Shown: in pieces, positions 38,572-48,413 of the stretch
Position numbering within the stretch: position 1 is the first letter of the stretch
Layout of the letters: each line of letters starts with the position of its first letter
NCBI GenBank assembly: GCA_017552435.1
Contig: JAFZPZ010000127.1
Span: 1-64,000, forward strand
Direction of reading: 5' to 3'
Origin: Bacteroidaceae bacterium
Lineage (GTDB): Bacteria > Bacteroidota > Bacteroidia > Bacteroidales > Bacteroidaceae
DNA length: 64,000 nucleotides
Translations under genes and position numbers: made by a program
The notes under the pieces: generated by a model
Told to the model about the DNA's origin: nothing
Databases searched by the model: none
The model's input: the letters and a program-made list of their open reading frames with translations, nothing else

Positions 38572-38970
38572 TTACTTCTTACGCCTCCAAGTCTGTGTTT
38601 CGTAGAAGGGGCCTATGTAACCTCTTACTTTCAGGTTTTCACCCTCCAGCCACATGATGCACTTGTAGTTCTTACCATTCTTTGGGTTATAGATCTTGCC
38701 GCCTTCCCATTTGTCTTTACCCTTGGAAAGGTCTGACAATATGTTCACGCCCACTAATGTACGGCTTTGCAGTTTCTTGTCAGGATTGTGAGTGTCCTTT
38801 GTCTCAGGACCCTTAGACAACCAAATGATTTTACCGTTCAGCTTGTCGCCCGACTGATAGATTTCCACTTGGGCATCGCCAGCCTCGGTGAACCACTTAC
38901 CCAAAACATCTTGTGAATAGCCTACCACAGAAACCAGCGCAAAGGCTATCATCAACATCATTTTCTTCAT
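38572..38970 (-). CDS. DUF2147 secreted protein
   Basis: About 132 aa from MKKMMLMIAF; an upstream in-frame ATG at 38982 would add four residues. The signal peptide ends near VGYSQ. The family core is VLGKWFTEAGDAQVEIYQSG, then KIIWLSKGP, GGKIYNPKNGKNYKC and LKVRGYIGPFYETQTWRR. DUF2147 is a lipocalin-like secreted family of unknown function. Confidence 0.85.
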   Translation of the reverse strand: MKKMMLMIAFALVSVVGYSQDVLGKWFTEAGDAQVEIYQSGDKLNGKIIWLSKGPETKDTHNPDKKLQSRTLVGVNILSDLSKGKDKWEGGKIYNPKNGKNYKCIMWLEGENLKVRGYIGPFYETQTWRRKK

Positions 38971-38998
38971 TTTTCTATTCAAATTTTGATTTTTGATG

Positions 38999-39029
38999 CA
39001 AAGATACTGCTTTCTTTTGATTACTCCAA
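38999..39029 (-). promoter_or_regulatory. Promoter of the DUF2147 gene
   Basis: On the minus strand TTG (39027-39029), 20 nt, TATCTTTG (38999-39006), ~28 nt upstream of the start. Confidence 0.65.
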
Positions 39030-39236
39030 CAAACCTGTATCTTTAATATCTTTATTTTACACTCTCCCGGCCACAATTCCGCAAATCCTAAATATTAAGT
39101 CTTGTTCCACAATATTGACCCTCATTGAGTAATTTGTTGCTGCAAAAGTATAAAAAGATTAGAGATTGAGGATTAGGGATTAAGGATTTTTTGTAATTTT
39201 GCGGAAGAAAAAGACAATAATACAAATAATCAGGCA

Positions 39237-39752
39237 ATGAAGAAACTATTATTTTTAGCTCTGTGTTCAGTTTTTGCAATGAAGAGCTTTGCACAAGTTG
39301 AACCGCCAAAGGAAACGCCTCAGCTGGAATTTGTAATGCAACTGAAAGTTACCATAGACGAACCCTATTCCTGCGGAGAAACGCAGCATGGAAAACGCGT
39401 TGTTATCCCCATTACAGGCGGTACCTTCGAGGGACCAGAGATAAAAGGAACCATCCTGAGCGGCGGAGCAGACTACCAGCTTGCCAATACCTCTCTGAAC
39501 CGCACAGAACTGGAAGCTATCTATTGCATCAAGACAGATGACGATGTCTGCATTCACATCCGCAATAAGGGCATTATAGCCAACGGAAAAGACAAAGAAG
39601 GGAGGCCGACTTTCTACTTCAAATGTGCCCCTCAGTTCGAAGCACCAACAGACAGCAAATACGCCTGGCTGAACAATGCTCTCTTTGTCTGTCAACCCGA
39701 TTGGTCACAGCAATTCAAAGGCATCGTCCTGAACGTCTGGATGGTGAAATAA
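39237..39752 (+). CDS. DUF3237 secreted protein
   Basis: 171 aa. Signal peptide 1-19 (ending KSFAQ). The rest follows DUF3237: LEFVMQLKVTIDEPY, GKRVVIPITGGTFEGPEIKG, LSGGADYQ, IRNKGII, FKCAPQFEAPTDSKYAWLNN and LNVWMVK. The family is a beta-barrel of unknown function. A TAATTTTG -7-like box precedes it by ~37 nt. Confidence 0.85.
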   Translation: MKKLLFLALCSVFAMKSFAQVEPPKETPQLEFVMQLKVTIDEPYSCGETQHGKRVVIPITGGTFEGPEIKGTILSGGADYQLANTSLNRTELEAIYCIKTDDDVCIHIRNKGIIANGKDKEGRPTFYFKCAPQFEAPTDSKYAWLNNALFVCQPDWSQQFKGIVLNVWMVK

Positions 39753-39783
39753 TCAACTTCCACCAAAAAGGTTATTACACAAA

Positions 39784-39815
39784 AAGTGGCGATTTCATCG
39801 AAGAAACCGCCACTT
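39784..39815. terminator. Bidirectional terminator between DUF3237 and frdB
   Basis: AAGTGGCG and CGCCACTT form an 8-bp stem around a 16-nt loop, flanked by A-rich and T-rich sequence, between two converging genes. Confidence 0.7.
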
Positions 39816-39837
39816 TATCATAAATATGTGACTCGTG

Positions 39838-40593
39838 TTAATCTGCGAGCTTTGCGCAGATGAACTCACGGTTCAGACGGGCGATATTGCTGATGGTCTC
39901 GCACTTGGGACATACAGCTTCGCAGGCACGGGTGTTGGTGCAGTTGCCGAAGCCCAGTTCGTCCATCTTGGCGACCATTGCCTTCGCACGCTTTGCAGCC
40001 TCTACCCTACCCTGCGGAAGCAGAGCAAGTTGGCTGACCTTCGAGCTGACGAAGAGCATTGCAGAACCATTCTTACATGCTGCCACGCAGGCACCGCAAC
40101 CGATGCAGCTGGCGCAATCCATTGCCTCGTCGGCATCTTCTTTCGGAATCAGGATGGCGTTAGCATCCTGAGCCTGACCTGTACGAACGGTAGTATAACC
40201 GCCTGCCTGCATAATCTTGTCGAAAGCATTGCGATCGACCATGCAGTCCTTAATAACAGGGAAACCAGCTGAGCGCCAAGGCTCAACGGTGATGGTCTCG
40301 CCATCCTTGAACTTACGCATGTAGAGCTGGCAGGTTGTAGCACCGCGCTCTGTCTTGCCGTGAGGTGTGCCGTTGATGTAGAGTGAGCACATGCCGCAGA
40401 TACCCTCGCGGCAGTCGTGGTCGAACACGAAAGGCTCCTTGCCCTCGTTGATGAGCTCCTCGTTCATGATGTCGAGTGCCTCGAGGAAAGAAGTGTCGTC
40501 GGGAATGTTCTTCAACTCGTGGGTATCGAAGTGACCCTTGTCCTTCGGACCGTTCTGTTTCCAGAACTTTATTGTTACACTTATATTCTTCAT
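39838..40593 (-). CDS. frdB: Fumarate reductase/succinate dehydrogenase iron-sulfur subunit
   Basis: 251 aa. 2Fe-2S site: [15 protein letters not shown] with a further Cys in GATTC. 4Fe-4S and 3Fe-4S sites: [14 protein letters not shown] and CEAVCPKC. It passes electrons between the cytochrome b subunit and the flavoprotein. In Prevotella-like anaerobes the complex runs as a fumarate reductase in the succinate pathway. Unusually, it is separated from frdA by an inserted small gene. Confidence 0.93.
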   Translation of the reverse strand: MKNISVTIKFWKQNGPKDKGHFDTHELKNIPDDTSFLEALDIMNEELINEGKEPFVFDHDCREGICGMCSLYINGTPHGKTERGATTCQLYMRKFKDGETITVEPWRSAGFPVIKDCMVDRNAFDKIMQAGGYTTVRTGQAQDANAILIPKEDADEAMDCASCIGCGACVAACKNGSAMLFVSSKVSQLALLPQGRVEAAKRAKAMVAKMDELGFGNCTNTRACEAVCPKCETISNIARLNREFICAKLAD

Positions 40594-40600
40594 AATTGTT

Positions 40601-40634
40601 GGTCGTTTAGTGGTTTGGTCGTTTGGTCGTTTGG
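40601..40634. repeat. GGTCGTTT repeats, left flank of the four-helix-bundle gene
   Basis: GGTCGTTTAGTGGTTTGGTC, then GTTTGGTCGTTTGGGG: several GGTCGTTT units. They face the inverted units CTAAACGACTAAACGACTAA at 41035-41054. Confidence 0.75.
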
Positions 40635-40639
40635 GGAAT

Positions 40640-41023
40640 TTAGAAAGGCAACTGTTCCTGCGATGTCAGTCTGTTCTTTATTGAACTTATCAATGAATTC
40701 AACTGCTTCCACACAGATGTCACGGTTTCCGAAAGTTCATTGTATTTCTCCTGGTCTATATATCCTAAGTTCAAACCCAACATCAATTGAGTTTCTACTT
40801 CCGACATTGAACCAGAAGATATACGCAGAAAATGAAGTTTCTCTTTGTCTGTACCTCTTGCATAGCCTTCGGCGATATTGGAGGGAACAGAAACCGATGC
40901 ACGGCGCAACTGCGATACCAATCCAAACATTTCTTCCTTTGGAAAGGATTTAGTCATCAGATATATTGATGTTACCATCTCTATACTCTGCCGCCATACT
41001 CGCAAGTCCTTATGAGTCTCCAT
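40640..41023 (-). CDS. Four-helix-bundle protein (23S rRNA IVS-type family)
   Basis: 127 aa. It has the family signature: [71 protein letters not shown]. The family includes proteins encoded by intervening sequences in 23S rRNA genes and many orphan copies in Bacteroidetes; it forms pentamers, function unknown. It lies between frdA and frdB, flanked by inverted runs of GGTCGTTT/AACGACTA, which suggests insertion as a cassette into the operon. Confidence 0.85.
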   Translation of the reverse strand: METHKDLRVWRQSIEMVTSIYLMTKSFPKEEMFGLVSQLRRASVSVPSNIAEGYARGTDKEKLHFLRISSGSMSEVETQLMLGLNLGYIDQEKYNELSETVTSVWKQLNSLISSIKNRLTSQEQLPF

Positions 41024-41034
41024 TGCTAATATCC

Positions 41035-41054
41035 CTAAACGACTAAACGACTAA
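41035..41054. repeat. AACGACTA repeats, right flank of the four-helix-bundle gene
   Basis: CTAAACGACTAAACGACTAA, the reverse complement type of the GGTCGTTT(AG) units at 40601-40634. The two runs bracket the inserted gene. Confidence 0.7.
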
Positions 41055-41071
41055 TTTACCAATCTCCTAAA

Positions 41072-43054
41072 TTAATTCTTATAGTTACGCTGTTGTACCT
41101 TAATTATCTCATAGTTGAGAGGTTCCTTGATGAGTTCGGGAGCCTTGTCGTCGCTGCCTTGATAGTCCCAGCAGCCAACATAGAAGAAGTTCTCGTCGTC
41201 GCGCTTTGCTTCGCCTTCCTCTGTCTGGTGCTCCTCGCGGAAGTGTCCGCCACAGCTCTCTTCACGATGCAGGGCATCATAAGCCACAAGCTCACCCATC
41301 AGGATGAAGTCGCGCAGATGGATAGCCTTGTCAAGCTCTACGTTCAAACCTTCCTTCGAGCCGGGGATGAAGAGGTTGGTGTCGAATTCCTTGCGGAGTT
41401 CCTTGAGCAGTTTCAAACCTTCCTCAAGACCTTCCTTCGTGCGACCCATACCTACATGCTCCCACATGATGTGGCCAAGCTCCTTGTGGATGCTGTCAAC
41501 TGAACGCTTGCCCTTGATGTTCATCAGGCGGTCAATTTCTGCCTCGACAGCCTTCTCCGTAGCTTCGAACTCGGGCATATCGGTGCTGAGGCGCGGCCAG
41601 ATAGCCTGGTCAGCCAAATAGTTCTGAATGGTATAAGGCAGCACGAAGTAACCGTCGGCAAGTCCTTGCATGAGGGCAGAAGCACCGAGACGGTTGGCAC
41701 CGTGATCGGAGAAGTTGCACTCGCCAATTGCGAACAAGCCGGGGATAGTTGTCTGCAACTCATAGTCAACCCAAACGCCGCCCATTGTATAGTGGATGGC
41801 GGGGAAGATCATCATGGGATAGTAGTAGTCAACGCCGTCCCTTGAGCAAGCTTTCTCACCTGGATTCACGTCGGTAATCTCCTCGTACATGTCGAAGAGG
41901 TTGCCGTAACGCTGACGAATCTCGTCGATACCCAGACGCTGGATGCTCTCGGAGAAATCAAGGAACACGGCAAGACCTGTGTTATTCACACCAAAACCCT
42001 TGTCGCAACGCTCTTTTGCTGCACGGCTGGCAACGTCACGGGGAACGAGGTTACCGAATGCGGGATAGCGACGCTCCAAATAGTAGTCGCGATCTTCTTC
42101 GGGAATCTCATATCCCTGCTTAGTGCCTGCCTGAAGAGCCTTTGCGTCCTCCAGCTTCTTGGGAACCCAGATGCGTCCGTCGTTACGCAGAGATTCTGAC
42201 ATCAGCGTCAGCTTCGACTGCTTATCTCCGTGAACAGGAATACAAGTGGGGTGAATCTGAACGTAAGAAGGATTGGCCATCATTGCACCCTTGCGGAAGC
42301 ACTGGACAGCGGCGGTGCAGTTACAACCCATTGCATTTGTCGAGAGAAAATAGGTATTGCCATAGCCGCCGGTTGCGATAACAACTGCATTTGCAGAGAA
42401 GCGCTCCAGCTTGCCGGTCACAAGATTCTTGGCGATGATGCCGCGAGCACGACCGTCAACAATAACTACATCCTCCATTTCATAACGGGTGAAGAGCTTT
42501 ACCTTGCCGCGCTGTACTTCCTTCGAGAGGGAAGAATATGCACCGAGCAAGAGCTGCTGACCCGTCTGGCCCTTAGCATAGAAAGTACGGCTAACCTGTG
42601 CGCCACCGAATGAACGGTTGGCCAACATTCCGCCATATTCGCGAGCAAAGGGAACGCCCTGAGCTACACACTGGTCGATGATGTTATTCGAGACCTCTGC
42701 CAAACGATAGACATTGGCTTCGCGAGCACGATAGTCACCGCCCTTGACGGTATCATAGAAGAGGCGGTAAACAGAGTCGCCATCGTTCTGATAGTTCTTG
42801 GCTGCATTGATACCACCCTGTGCGGCGATAGAGTGAGCGCGGCGGGGGCTGTCCTGAATGCAGAAGTTATAAACGTTGAAGCCCATCTCGGCAAGAGAAG
42901 CGGCTGCGCTGGCACCAGCCAGACCTGTGCCGACCACAATGACGTCGAGTTTGAGCTTGTTTTTCGGGTTCACCAAACGCTGGTGTGCTTTATATTCTTT
43001 CCATTTTTCAGGCACTGGTCCTGCAGGAATCTTAGAATCTAATACTTTTGCCAT
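41072..43054 (-). CDS. frdA: Fumarate reductase/succinate dehydrogenase flavoprotein subunit
   Basis: About 660 aa from [10 protein letters not shown] (a longer start at 43069 is possible). FAD-binding [37 protein letters not shown], where the His is the expected covalent FAD attachment site; HPTCIPVHG, and the catalytic region [20 protein letters not shown]. The length fits the Wolinella/Bacteroides-type enzyme. It reduces fumarate at the cytoplasmic face. It is 25 nt downstream of frdC. Confidence 0.93.
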   Translation of the reverse strand: MAKVLDSKIPAGPVPEKWKEYKAHQRLVNPKNKLKLDVIVVGTGLAGASAAASLAEMGFNVYNFCIQDSPRRAHSIAAQGGINAAKNYQNDGDSVYRLFYDTVKGGDYRAREANVYRLAEVSNNIIDQCVAQGVPFAREYGGMLANRSFGGAQVSRTFYAKGQTGQQLLLGAYSSLSKEVQRGKVKLFTRYEMEDVVIVDGRARGIIAKNLVTGKLERFSANAVVIATGGYGNTYFLSTNAMGCNCTAAVQCFRKGAMMANPSYVQIHPTCIPVHGDKQSKLTLMSESLRNDGRIWVPKKLEDAKALQAGTKQGYEIPEEDRDYYLERRYPAFGNLVPRDVASRAAKERCDKGFGVNNTGLAVFLDFSESIQRLGIDEIRQRYGNLFDMYEEITDVNPGEKACSRDGVDYYYPMMIFPAIHYTMGGVWVDYELQTTIPGLFAIGECNFSDHGANRLGASALMQGLADGYFVLPYTIQNYLADQAIWPRLSTDMPEFEATEKAVEAEIDRLMNIKGKRSVDSIHKELGHIMWEHVGMGRTKEGLEEGLKLLKELRKEFDTNLFIPGSKEGLNVELDKAIHLRDFILMGELVAYDALHREESCGGHFREEHQTEEGEAKRDDENFFYVGCWDYQGSDDKAPELIKEPLNYEIIKVQQRNYKN

Positions 43055-43094
43055 AATATCATTTACCATTTAATGATTTACCATTTTCCATTTA

Positions 43095-43787
43095 TTAGAT
43101 GCCGCAGCTACCGCCGCAGGAACCACAGCCCTGTATAGCAAATACTACAACTACGGCTGCGAACATCAGAACAACGAGGGTTGCGTAGATGTTACCGATG
43201 CAGCGCCAACGATTGAACCACACCTTACCGCTCCAACCCATTGTCTGCAAAGCACTCCAGATGCCATGTGTCAGGTGGAACCACAGAGCTGCCAACCATA
43301 CAAGATACAGAATGCTGTAAACGGGACAGGAGAAAGTCTGCCTAATCCAATAAACACCATTGGCTGCATTCTCAGCCCAAGCACCTTCCATAAGTTCGGC
43401 AGCCATCATGTGCCACCAAAAGTTGTAAAGGTGCAACCCCATACCAAGGATAACAATGATGCCAAGCACAAGCATGTTCTGGCTGGCCCATTCTACCTTT
43501 TCGGGTTTGTCGGTCACAGCATACTTATTATTGCCGCGAGCCTTTTGGTTCTGGATGGTCAGCCAGAAAGCGTAAATGAAGTGAAGTGCAACAAGGCCAG
43601 CCAAACCGACTGTTGCTGCTACTGCATACCAGTTAGCTCCCAGCATTTCACAAATCCAGTTGTAGCCATCCTCACTAATGAGGGCTACGACGTTCATTGA
43701 AGCATGGAACGTCAGGAACAGGACAAGTGCAATGCCGGTCACGGACATCACTACTTTCCTGCCGATTGATGAATTGATTAACCACAT
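43095..43787 (-). CDS. frdC: Fumarate reductase/succinate dehydrogenase cytochrome b subunit
   Basis: 230 aa with five TM helices, as in the single di-haem b subunit of Wolinella FrdC. Possible haem ligands are His in LTFHASMNV, VALHFIYAF, LHLYNFWWHMMA and LWFHLTHGIW. The C-terminus is unusual: GCGSCGGSCGI. It anchors FrdAB and takes electrons from menaquinol. First gene of the operon. Confidence 0.9.
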   Translation of the reverse strand: MWLINSSIGRKVVMSVTGIALVLFLTFHASMNVVALISEDGYNWICEMLGANWYAVAATVGLAGLVALHFIYAFWLTIQNQKARGNNKYAVTDKPEKVEWASQNMLVLGIIVILGMGLHLYNFWWHMMAAELMEGAWAENAANGVYWIRQTFSCPVYSILYLVWLAALWFHLTHGIWSALQTMGWSGKVWFNRWRCIGNIYATLVVLMFAAVVVVFAIQGCGSCGGSCGI

Positions 43788-43864
43788 AGAAAATTAAATT
43801 AAAAATGTTTTAGTTTTATCTTTTCTTTTCATGCGCGTACCTATAATAAGGTACATTACGAAGG

Positions 43865-43895
43865 CAAAAGTACATAGTTTTGGTGATTTATGCAA
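43865..43895 (-). promoter_or_regulatory. Promoter of the frd operon
   Basis: On the minus strand TTG (43893-43895), 20 nt, TACTTTTG (43865-43872); ~75 nt leader to frdC. Confidence 0.7.
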
Positions 43896-43925
43896 CTTTT
43901 TAGAGGATTTGTTGTAAGAATTACG

Positions 43926-43933
43926 TACTTTTG
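43926..43933 (+). promoter_or_regulatory. -7 box of mnmG
   Basis: TACTTTTG ~18 nt upstream of the mnmG ATG. The matching -33 is not clear. It diverges from the frd promoter. Confidence 0.5.
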
Positions 43934-43951
43934 TACCTAATTTAAGAGCAG

Positions 43952-45919
43952 ATGGAGTACAGATACGATGTTGTAGTTGTCGGCGCAGGCCATGCTGGAT
44001 GCGAAGCTGCCACTGCCGCAGCTAAACTTGGCGCCAAAACATGTCTCGTAACGATGGACATGAACAAGATTGCACAGATGAGTTGCAATCCTGCCATTGG
44101 CGGAATCGCTAAAGGACAGATTGTCAGAGAGATAGATGCTCTTGGCGGACATACTGGCGAGGTAACAGATGCCACCGCCATACAATTCCGTATGCTCAAC
44201 CGCTCGAAAGGGCCTGCAATGTGGAGTCCACGAGCACAATGCGATCGAGGAAAGTTTATCTGGGCCTGGCGAGAAATCCTGGAGAACACTCCCAATCTTT
44301 CTATTTGGCAAGACCAGGTTGTGGAACTCCTCACAGAAGAGAAAACCAATGCACCGTGTCTCGACAATTTTTCCCACACTGGGAAACAAAAATTCCCACA
44401 CTGGGAAAAAAATATTCCCACACTGGGAAAAAATAACCACCGCGTACAGGGGGTGCGGACTCTTTTGGGAGTGACTTTCAAGGCACCTTGTGTCATCATC
44501 ACAGCCGGCACGTTCCTCAACGGATTGATGCACATCGGACGCACCAAGATTCCAGGCGGACGTTGCGCTGAACTGCCGAGCCTACATCTTTCGGAAAGCA
44601 TCGCAGCTTGCGGCATAACGGTCGGACGCATGAAGACAGGTACACCTGTACGAATCGACGGGCGTTCTGTAGATTTCTCCTTGATGCAGCAACAGGATGG
44701 CGAACAAGACTTCCACAAGTTCTCATATATGGGCGAGCCTCGCATGTTACCGCAATTACCCTGCTGGATTACATATACCAATGAGCAGGTACACGAAAGA
44801 TTGCGCTCCGCCCTACCCGACTCTCCACTCTATAACGGCCAGATACAAAGCATCGGCCCACGCTACTGTCCAAGCATCGAGACGAAACTTGTGACTTTTG
44901 CAGAACGTACTGAACATCAATTGTTTCTGGAGCCTGAAGGAACTTCGACGAACGAGTTCTACCTGAACGGTTTTTCGAGCTCCTTGCCCATCGATGCTCA
45001 GATTGAAGCGCTTAAACTGATTCCAGCCTTCCGCAACCTACAGATATATCGTCCGGGCTATGCTATAGAATATGACTACTTTGACCCAACGGAGCTTCGT
45101 CACTCGTTAGAGTCAAAGAAAGTAGATGGCCTCTTCCTCGCTGGTCAAGTGAATGGAACGACGGGCTACGAAGAGGCTGCAGGACAGGGACTTGTAGCTG
45201 GAGTCAATGCGGCTCGGAAGATTGGTGGACAGGAACCGTTCGAGATGCGGAGAGACGAATCCTACATTGGTGTTCTGATTGACGATCTCGTGACAAAGGG
45301 CGTGGACGAACCCTACCGCATGTTCACCTCTCGCGCCGAATATCGAATCCTGCTTCGTCAGGACGACGCAGATGCCCGCCTCACGGAACGCAGCTACGAA
45401 ATTGGATTGGCTACGAGGGAACGCTATGATCACTGGATTGATAAGAAGCAGGCAATCAGCGAGATAGAAGATTTTTGCAACACTTATAGCGTGAAAGCTT
45501 CTTATATCAACAAAGGACTGATAGCTCTGGGAAGCGAAGAATTACAGCGAGGTTGCAAACTCATCGACCTGGTGATGCGTCCACAGCTGACACTTTCGAA
45601 TCTCGCACCGCTCATCCCTGCTTTGGCAGAGAAGTTGGATAATATCAAGGACAGACGCGAAGAAATCATCGAAGCTGCAGAAGTGCGTATGAAATACAGC
45701 GGTTATATCCGTCGCGAAAAGGATATTGCCGAAAAGATTCATCGTCTGGAAAATATTCGCATAAAAGGAAAATTCAAATATAACGAAATAAAATCACTCA
45801 GTACAGAAGCACGACAAAAACTTACTAAGATAGATCCAGAAACGATGGCACAAGCAAGTAGAATTCCGGGAGTTAGCCCAAGCGACATTAATGTGCTGTT
45901 GATATTGATGAACAGATGA
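43952..45919 (+). CDS. mnmG: tRNA uridine-5-carboxymethylaminomethyl modification enzyme MnmG
   Basis: 655 aa. FAD-binding VVVVGAGHAGCEAATAAAKL; NPAIGGIAKGQIVREIDALG; TAGTFLNGLMHIGR; PGYAIEYDYFDP; FLAGQVNGTTGYEEAAGQGL; FTSRAEYRILLRQDDAD; and C-terminal YSGYIRREKDIAEK. With MnmE it modifies wobble U34 of tRNAs. Residues ~130-161, between VVELLTEE and NHRVQGVRT, are an insert not found in other MnmG proteins, encoded by three 22-nt palindromic repeats (44371-44429). The three copies are read in three frames: FSHTGK, FPHWEK, IPTLGK. All FAD and active-site motifs lie outside the insert. First gene of a plus-strand run. Confidence 0.94.
   Translation: MEYRYDVVVVGAGHAGCEAATAAAKLGAKTCLVTMDMNKIAQMSCNPAIGGIAKGQIVREIDALGGHTGEVTDATAIQFRMLNRSKGPAMWSPRAQCDRGKFIWAWREILENTPNLSIWQDQVVELLTEEKTNAPCLDNFSHTGKQKFPHWEKNIPTLGKNNHRVQGVRTLLGVTFKAPCVIITAGTFLNGLMHIGRTKIPGGRCAELPSLHLSESIAACGITVGRMKTGTPVRIDGRSVDFSLMQQQDGEQDFHKFSYMGEPRMLPQLPCWITYTNEQVHERLRSALPDSPLYNGQIQSIGPRYCPSIETKLVTFAERTEHQLFLEPEGTSTNEFYLNGFSSSLPIDAQIEALKLIPAFRNLQIYRPGYAIEYDYFDPTELRHSLESKKVDGLFLAGQVNGTTGYEEAAGQGLVAGVNAARKIGGQEPFEMRRDESYIGVLIDDLVTKGVDEPYRMFTSRAEYRILLRQDDADARLTERSYEIGLATRERYDHWIDKKQAISEIEDFCNTYSVKASYINKGLIALGSEELQRGCKLIDLVMRPQLTLSNLAPLIPALAEKLDNIKDRREEIIEAAEVRMKYSGYIRREKDIAEKIHRLENIRIKGKFKYNEIKSLSTEARQKLTKIDPETMAQASRIPGVSPSDINVLLILMNR
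44371..44429. repeat. Three TTCCCACACTGGGAA repeats, 22-nt period, inside mnmG
   Basis: Identical 15-nt palindromes at 44371-44385, 44393-44407 and 44415-44429, starting exactly 22 nt apart. Three units make 66 nt, so the frame is kept only for copy numbers that are multiples of three. Confidence 0.95.
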
Positions 45920-45967
45920 GTTTCATGTGAAACATTATAACAGGAAACAGAAAATAACATATTGAAT

Positions 45968-46498
45968 ATGAACAACGAAACACTATTAAAGAATCTCAGA
46001 AATGTGCCTGATTTTCCAGTTCCAGGCATACAGTTTAAGGACGTCAGCACACTCTACAAGAATGCAAAGTGCCTAAAGATTATGGTCAACGAACTCTATG
46101 AGCTATACAAAGATAAAGGCATAACGAAAGTGGTTGGCATAGAAAGTCGTGGATTTGTAGTAGGAGCTGCGCTTGCTGTTAAACTGGGAGCAGGATTTGT
46201 AATGTGCAGAAAACCAGGAAAACTCCCAGCTGAAACTCGGAAAGAAAGTTATATGAAAGAATATGGCAAAGACACAATAGAAATACACTGCGATGCCATA
46301 GAGGAAAAGGATGTGGTACTGCTACATGATGACTTATTAGCAACAGGAGGAAGCATGAAAGCAGCTTATGATCTCGTTAAACAATTCAATCCCAAGAACA
46401 TATATATAAACTTCATCATCGAACTAACTATTGAAGGATTAAATGGTCGAGCTGTTTTCGACAAAGATGTAGAAATTACGACACTACTTAAAATATAA
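45968..46498 (+). CDS. apt: Adenine phosphoribosyltransferase
   Basis: About 176 aa (an alternative ATG lies two codons upstream at 45962). VPDFPVPGIQFKDVSTLYKN at the N-terminus and VVLLHDDLLATGGSMKAA, the PRPP-binding loop, are diagnostic. It salvages adenine to AMP. It follows mnmG by ~48 nt and precedes uvrC by 15 nt. Confidence 0.94.
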   Translation: MNNETLLKNLRNVPDFPVPGIQFKDVSTLYKNAKCLKIMVNELYELYKDKGITKVVGIESRGFVVGAALAVKLGAGFVMCRKPGKLPAETRKESYMKEYGKDTIEIHCDAIEEKDVVLLHDDLLATGGSMKAAYDLVKQFNPKNIYINFIIELTIEGLNGRAVFDKDVEITTLLKI

Positions 46499-46513
46499 GT
46501 AGGTATATTAATT

Positions 46514-48352
46514 ATGGAAAAAAGCGAAAAGGAAAAACTTCGCGCATATTTAATGGGTATAGTCAGCAATCTTCCTGATAGCCCAGGTTGTTACCAATAT
46601 CTCGATGAAACTGGAACAATTATATATGTAGGCAAAGCTAAAAACCTGAAACGCCGAGTATATTCCTACTTCTCCAAAGAACACGACAGCAGAAAAACCG
46701 CCATCCTCGTTTCAAAAATACGTGACATCAAATATATTGTCGTTAAAACCGAAGAAGATGCATTGCTACTGGAAAACAATCTCATCAAACAGTGGTCTCC
46801 AAGATACAACATCCTGTTAAAGGACGGAAAAACATATCCTAGTATAGTTGTAACGCACGAATACCTGCCCAGAATATTCCAGACACGAAAGATTGACAAA
46901 CGTCTGGGCACCTATTTTGGACCATATAGTCATGTTCCAACAATGTATCTACTGCTGGAACTCATAAAGAAACTCTATCCCTTACGTAGATGCCGCCAAT
47001 CTATTACAGCGGAATCCATCGAAAAGCACAAACACAAAGAATGCTTGGAATACCACATAAAGAACTGTATGGCACCCTGCACGCTTCGGCAAAGTCGAGA
47101 TGAATATATGGAAAACATTGCTGAGGCAAAGGAAATATTGAGAGGAAATACAGCGCAATTAGAGCGACTGTTTCTACAAAAAATGCAGGAACATGCAGAA
47201 AAAATGGAATTTGAGGAAGCAGAAGCTATTAAAAAGAAATACCTACTTCTCGAAACCTATCGCAGCAAGAGTGAGGTCGTAAGTAATACCCTCCATAATA
47301 TCGATGTTTTTAATATCGAAAATAATGAAAATGTAGCATACATCAATTATCTGCACGTCACAAATGGGTGCATAACTCAAGCATTTACGTTTGAGTATGC
47401 TAAACGTCTAGAAGAAACGGATGAGGATCTACTTGCTGCAGGAATTATTGAAATGCGACAACGATACTGCAGTGAAAGTAAGGAAGTTATCGTTCCGTTC
47501 CCCGTGAAACATTTAAGTAAAGATTTAGTCATAACAGTACCTCAAAAAGGAGATAAAAAAAAGTTGCTGGAGCTATCAAAATTGAATGTACTCCAATACA
47601 AGAAAGACAGAATAAGCCAAAACGACAAACTTAACCCAGAACAAAAGCAGGTTCGACTAATGAAAGAATTACAAGATACACTTCAACTTCCAACTCTTCC
47701 GATGCAAATTGAGTGTTTCGATAATTCAAACATTAGTGGCACTGATTCAGTTGCTGGTTGTATAGTATTCTATAAATGCAAACCAAGCAAAAAGGATTAC
47801 AAGAAATACAACATCAAAACTGTTGAAGGACCAGATGATTATGCCAGCATGCAAGAGGTTGTACGTAGGCGCTATAATCGTATGATTCAAGAGCGGTCTC
47901 CCCTACCCGATCTTATCATCGCTGATGGTGGACGCGGTCAAATGGAGGTTATTCGTGAAGTGGTGCAAGATGAACTGCATCTTACCATCCCAATTGCTGG
48001 TCTTGCAAAGAACGAAAGACATCGGACAAACGAGTTATTATATGGATTCCCGGCTCAAGTCATCGGATTGAAAGCTGACTCGGCACTCTTCAAGCTACTC
48101 ACGCAAATACAGGATGAAGTACATCGCTTTGCCCTTTCATTTCATCGCGATAAACGTAGCAAGCGCCAAATTGCAAGTGAATTAGACAACATTCCAGGTA
48201 TCGGGCCGAAAACAAAAGACTTATTATTACGCAAATGGCATAGCATAAAGCGAATCCGTGAAGCAGAGGAAAACGAACTGGCAATTGTCGTTGGGACTGC
48301 AAAAGCAAAGATTTTAAAAGAAAAACTTGCACAAAACTTCGAAAATTCGTAG
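46514..48352 (+). CDS. uvrC: Excinuclease ABC subunit C
   Basis: 612 aa. GIY-YIG nuclease (GCYQYLDETGTIIYVGKAKN), UvrB-interacting UVR helix (~205-240), the RNase H-like second nuclease (IECFDNSNISGTDSVAGCIV, IADGGRGQMEV, Asp residues) and the helix-hairpin-helix tail (LDNIPGIGPKTKDLLLRKW). It makes both incisions in nucleotide-excision repair with UvrAB. No inserts are seen. Confidence 0.95.
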   Translation: MEKSEKEKLRAYLMGIVSNLPDSPGCYQYLDETGTIIYVGKAKNLKRRVYSYFSKEHDSRKTAILVSKIRDIKYIVVKTEEDALLLENNLIKQWSPRYNILLKDGKTYPSIVVTHEYLPRIFQTRKIDKRLGTYFGPYSHVPTMYLLLELIKKLYPLRRCRQSITAESIEKHKHKECLEYHIKNCMAPCTLRQSRDEYMENIAEAKEILRGNTAQLERLFLQKMQEHAEKMEFEEAEAIKKKYLLLETYRSKSEVVSNTLHNIDVFNIENNENVAYINYLHVTNGCITQAFTFEYAKRLEETDEDLLAAGIIEMRQRYCSESKEVIVPFPVKHLSKDLVITVPQKGDKKKLLELSKLNVLQYKKDRISQNDKLNPEQKQVRLMKELQDTLQLPTLPMQIECFDNSNISGTDSVAGCIVFYKCKPSKKDYKKYNIKTVEGPDDYASMQEVVRRRYNRMIQERSPLPDLIIADGGRGQMEVIREVVQDELHLTIPIAGLAKNERHRTNELLYGFPAQVIGLKADSALFKLLTQIQDEVHRFALSFHRDKRSKRQIASELDNIPGIGPKTKDLLLRKWHSIKRIREAEENELAIVVGTAKAKILKEKLAQNFENS

Positions 48353-48413
48353 ATTTGCAGAAGTTCTACAATATAAGCCAAAAAGAAAGGACGCCAAAGG
48401 GAAGGTGCGAAAG

